DNA of 5,983 nucleotides from Planctomycetota bacterium (GTDB lineage: Bacteria > Planctomycetota > UBA1135), in assembly GCA_002400895.1 (NCBI GenBank), contig NVRO01000016.1, positions 5,228 through 11,210 of the forward strand. Reading direction: 5' to 3'. Shown piece after piece: positions 5,795-5,983 of the stretch (positions within the stretch are counted from its first letter, which is position 1; the number at the start of each line of letters is the position of its first letter). Made by a program: the position numbers and the translations under genes. A model generated the notes under the pieces. It was not told the DNA's origin. It did no database searches and worked only from the letters and a program-made list of their open reading frames with translations.

Positions 5795-5983
5795 CAAGAC
5801 AACAGCATCCTGTCCTCAAGGGCTTCAGGAAGACGGCATTTCACTTTATGTGCATGTGCCGTTTTGCGTTTCCAAGTGCAACTATTGCGACTTCAATTCC
5901 TGGGCCACCCGCAACACACACACGAAAAAAACGGCTCGGAGAGTAACGACACACTAATCTCCGAACTCGAAAAAATAATAACA
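5757..5983 (+). CDS. hemW: HemW (radical SAM, coproporphyrinogen III oxidase-like), 5' part, with frame break
   Basis: From the ATG at 5757, which overlaps the sigma gene by 38 bases, the frame gives a short polar leader and then LYVHVPFCVSKCNYCDFNSW (residues 30-49). This is the HemW/HemN radical-SAM motif CxxxCxxC with Cys37, Cys41 and Cys44 binding the 4Fe-4S cluster, plus the typical YCDFNS. HemW proteins handle haem or act as haem chaperones and are often misnamed coproporphyrinogen oxidases. This frame stops at 5955-5957. The -1 frame from 5930 onward (NGSESNDTLISELEKIIT) continues the way HemW should and stays open to the window edge. The break falls at an (AC)5-G-A7 tract (5914-5931). 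One extra A, or one AC unit fewer, restores the frame, so a sequencing error or slippage is likely. Start codon support is modest because no good Shine-Dalgarno precedes it; the overlap suggests coupling to sigma translation. Confidence 0.85.
5914..5931 (+). repeat. Slippage-prone tract (AC)5-G-A7 in hemW
   Basis: Five AC units (5914-5923), one G, then seven A residues (5925-5931) sit side by side at the point where the hemW frame changes. Both parts are prone to replication, transcription or sequencing slippage. Confidence 0.8.

Noticed and set aside
5924..5932. Programmed -1 ribosomal frameshift of the A-AAA-AAC type in hemW
   Set aside because: The slippery heptamer is in the wrong phase relative to the upstream frame (codons AAA at 5925 and 5928, preceded by G), so a canonical two-tRNA slip is not supported. 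Indel or transcriptional slippage is more likely.

Overview
The window is ordinary-looking bacterial chromosome of moderate GC content. It carries seven protein genes and no RNA gene, mobile element or CRISPR array that I can see. The gene set is a secreted hypothetical, a membrane-anchored degenerate cyclophilin, a chromosomal ParB with an embedded parS site, a metallophosphoesterase, a large protein with a C-terminal HPr domain, a primary-type sigma-70 factor without region 1.1, and HemW. Several traits fit Planctomycetota or a relative: mostly single-gene transcription units on alternating strands, few Shine-Dalgarno sites, a short RpoD-like sigma factor, and the style of the secreted protein. 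The phylum call is an inference of low to moderate confidence.

Layout. Positions 1-533 (minus) hold the N-terminal 177 residues of an exported protein that runs off the left edge. A 117-base divergent gap with one plausible sigma-70 promoter leads to the membrane-anchored cyclophilin-like gene (651-1649, plus). This converges on parB (1669-2562, minus) across a short hairpin whose arms contain both stop codons. A 16-bp parS sequence lies inside parB at 2023-2038, and no parA is adjacent. A 66-base divergent gap separates parB from the metallophosphoesterase (2629-3372, plus), which converges on the HPr-fusion gene (3396-4721, minus).

A 188-base divergent region then leads to the sigma factor. 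Its conserved region 1.2 starts at about 4910, yet no ATG, GTG or TTG lies in frame before 5036. An ATC codon at 4910 sits eight bases after a GGAG, so it is the best start candidate unless the sequence is wrong. The sigma gene overlaps hemW (ATG at 5757). HemW runs in one frame through its CxxxCxxC radical-SAM motif, then needs a -1 shift at an (AC)5-G-A7 tract to continue its family-like sequence to the right edge.

The genes do not form one pathway. ParB and parS serve chromosome segregation and hint that the region may be near the replication origin. Sigma serves transcription, and HemW acts in haem-related radical SAM chemistry. The HPr fusion suggests phosphorelay regulation. The items most worth checking are the HPr fusion, the sigma start codon, the parS inside parB, and the hemW frame break.
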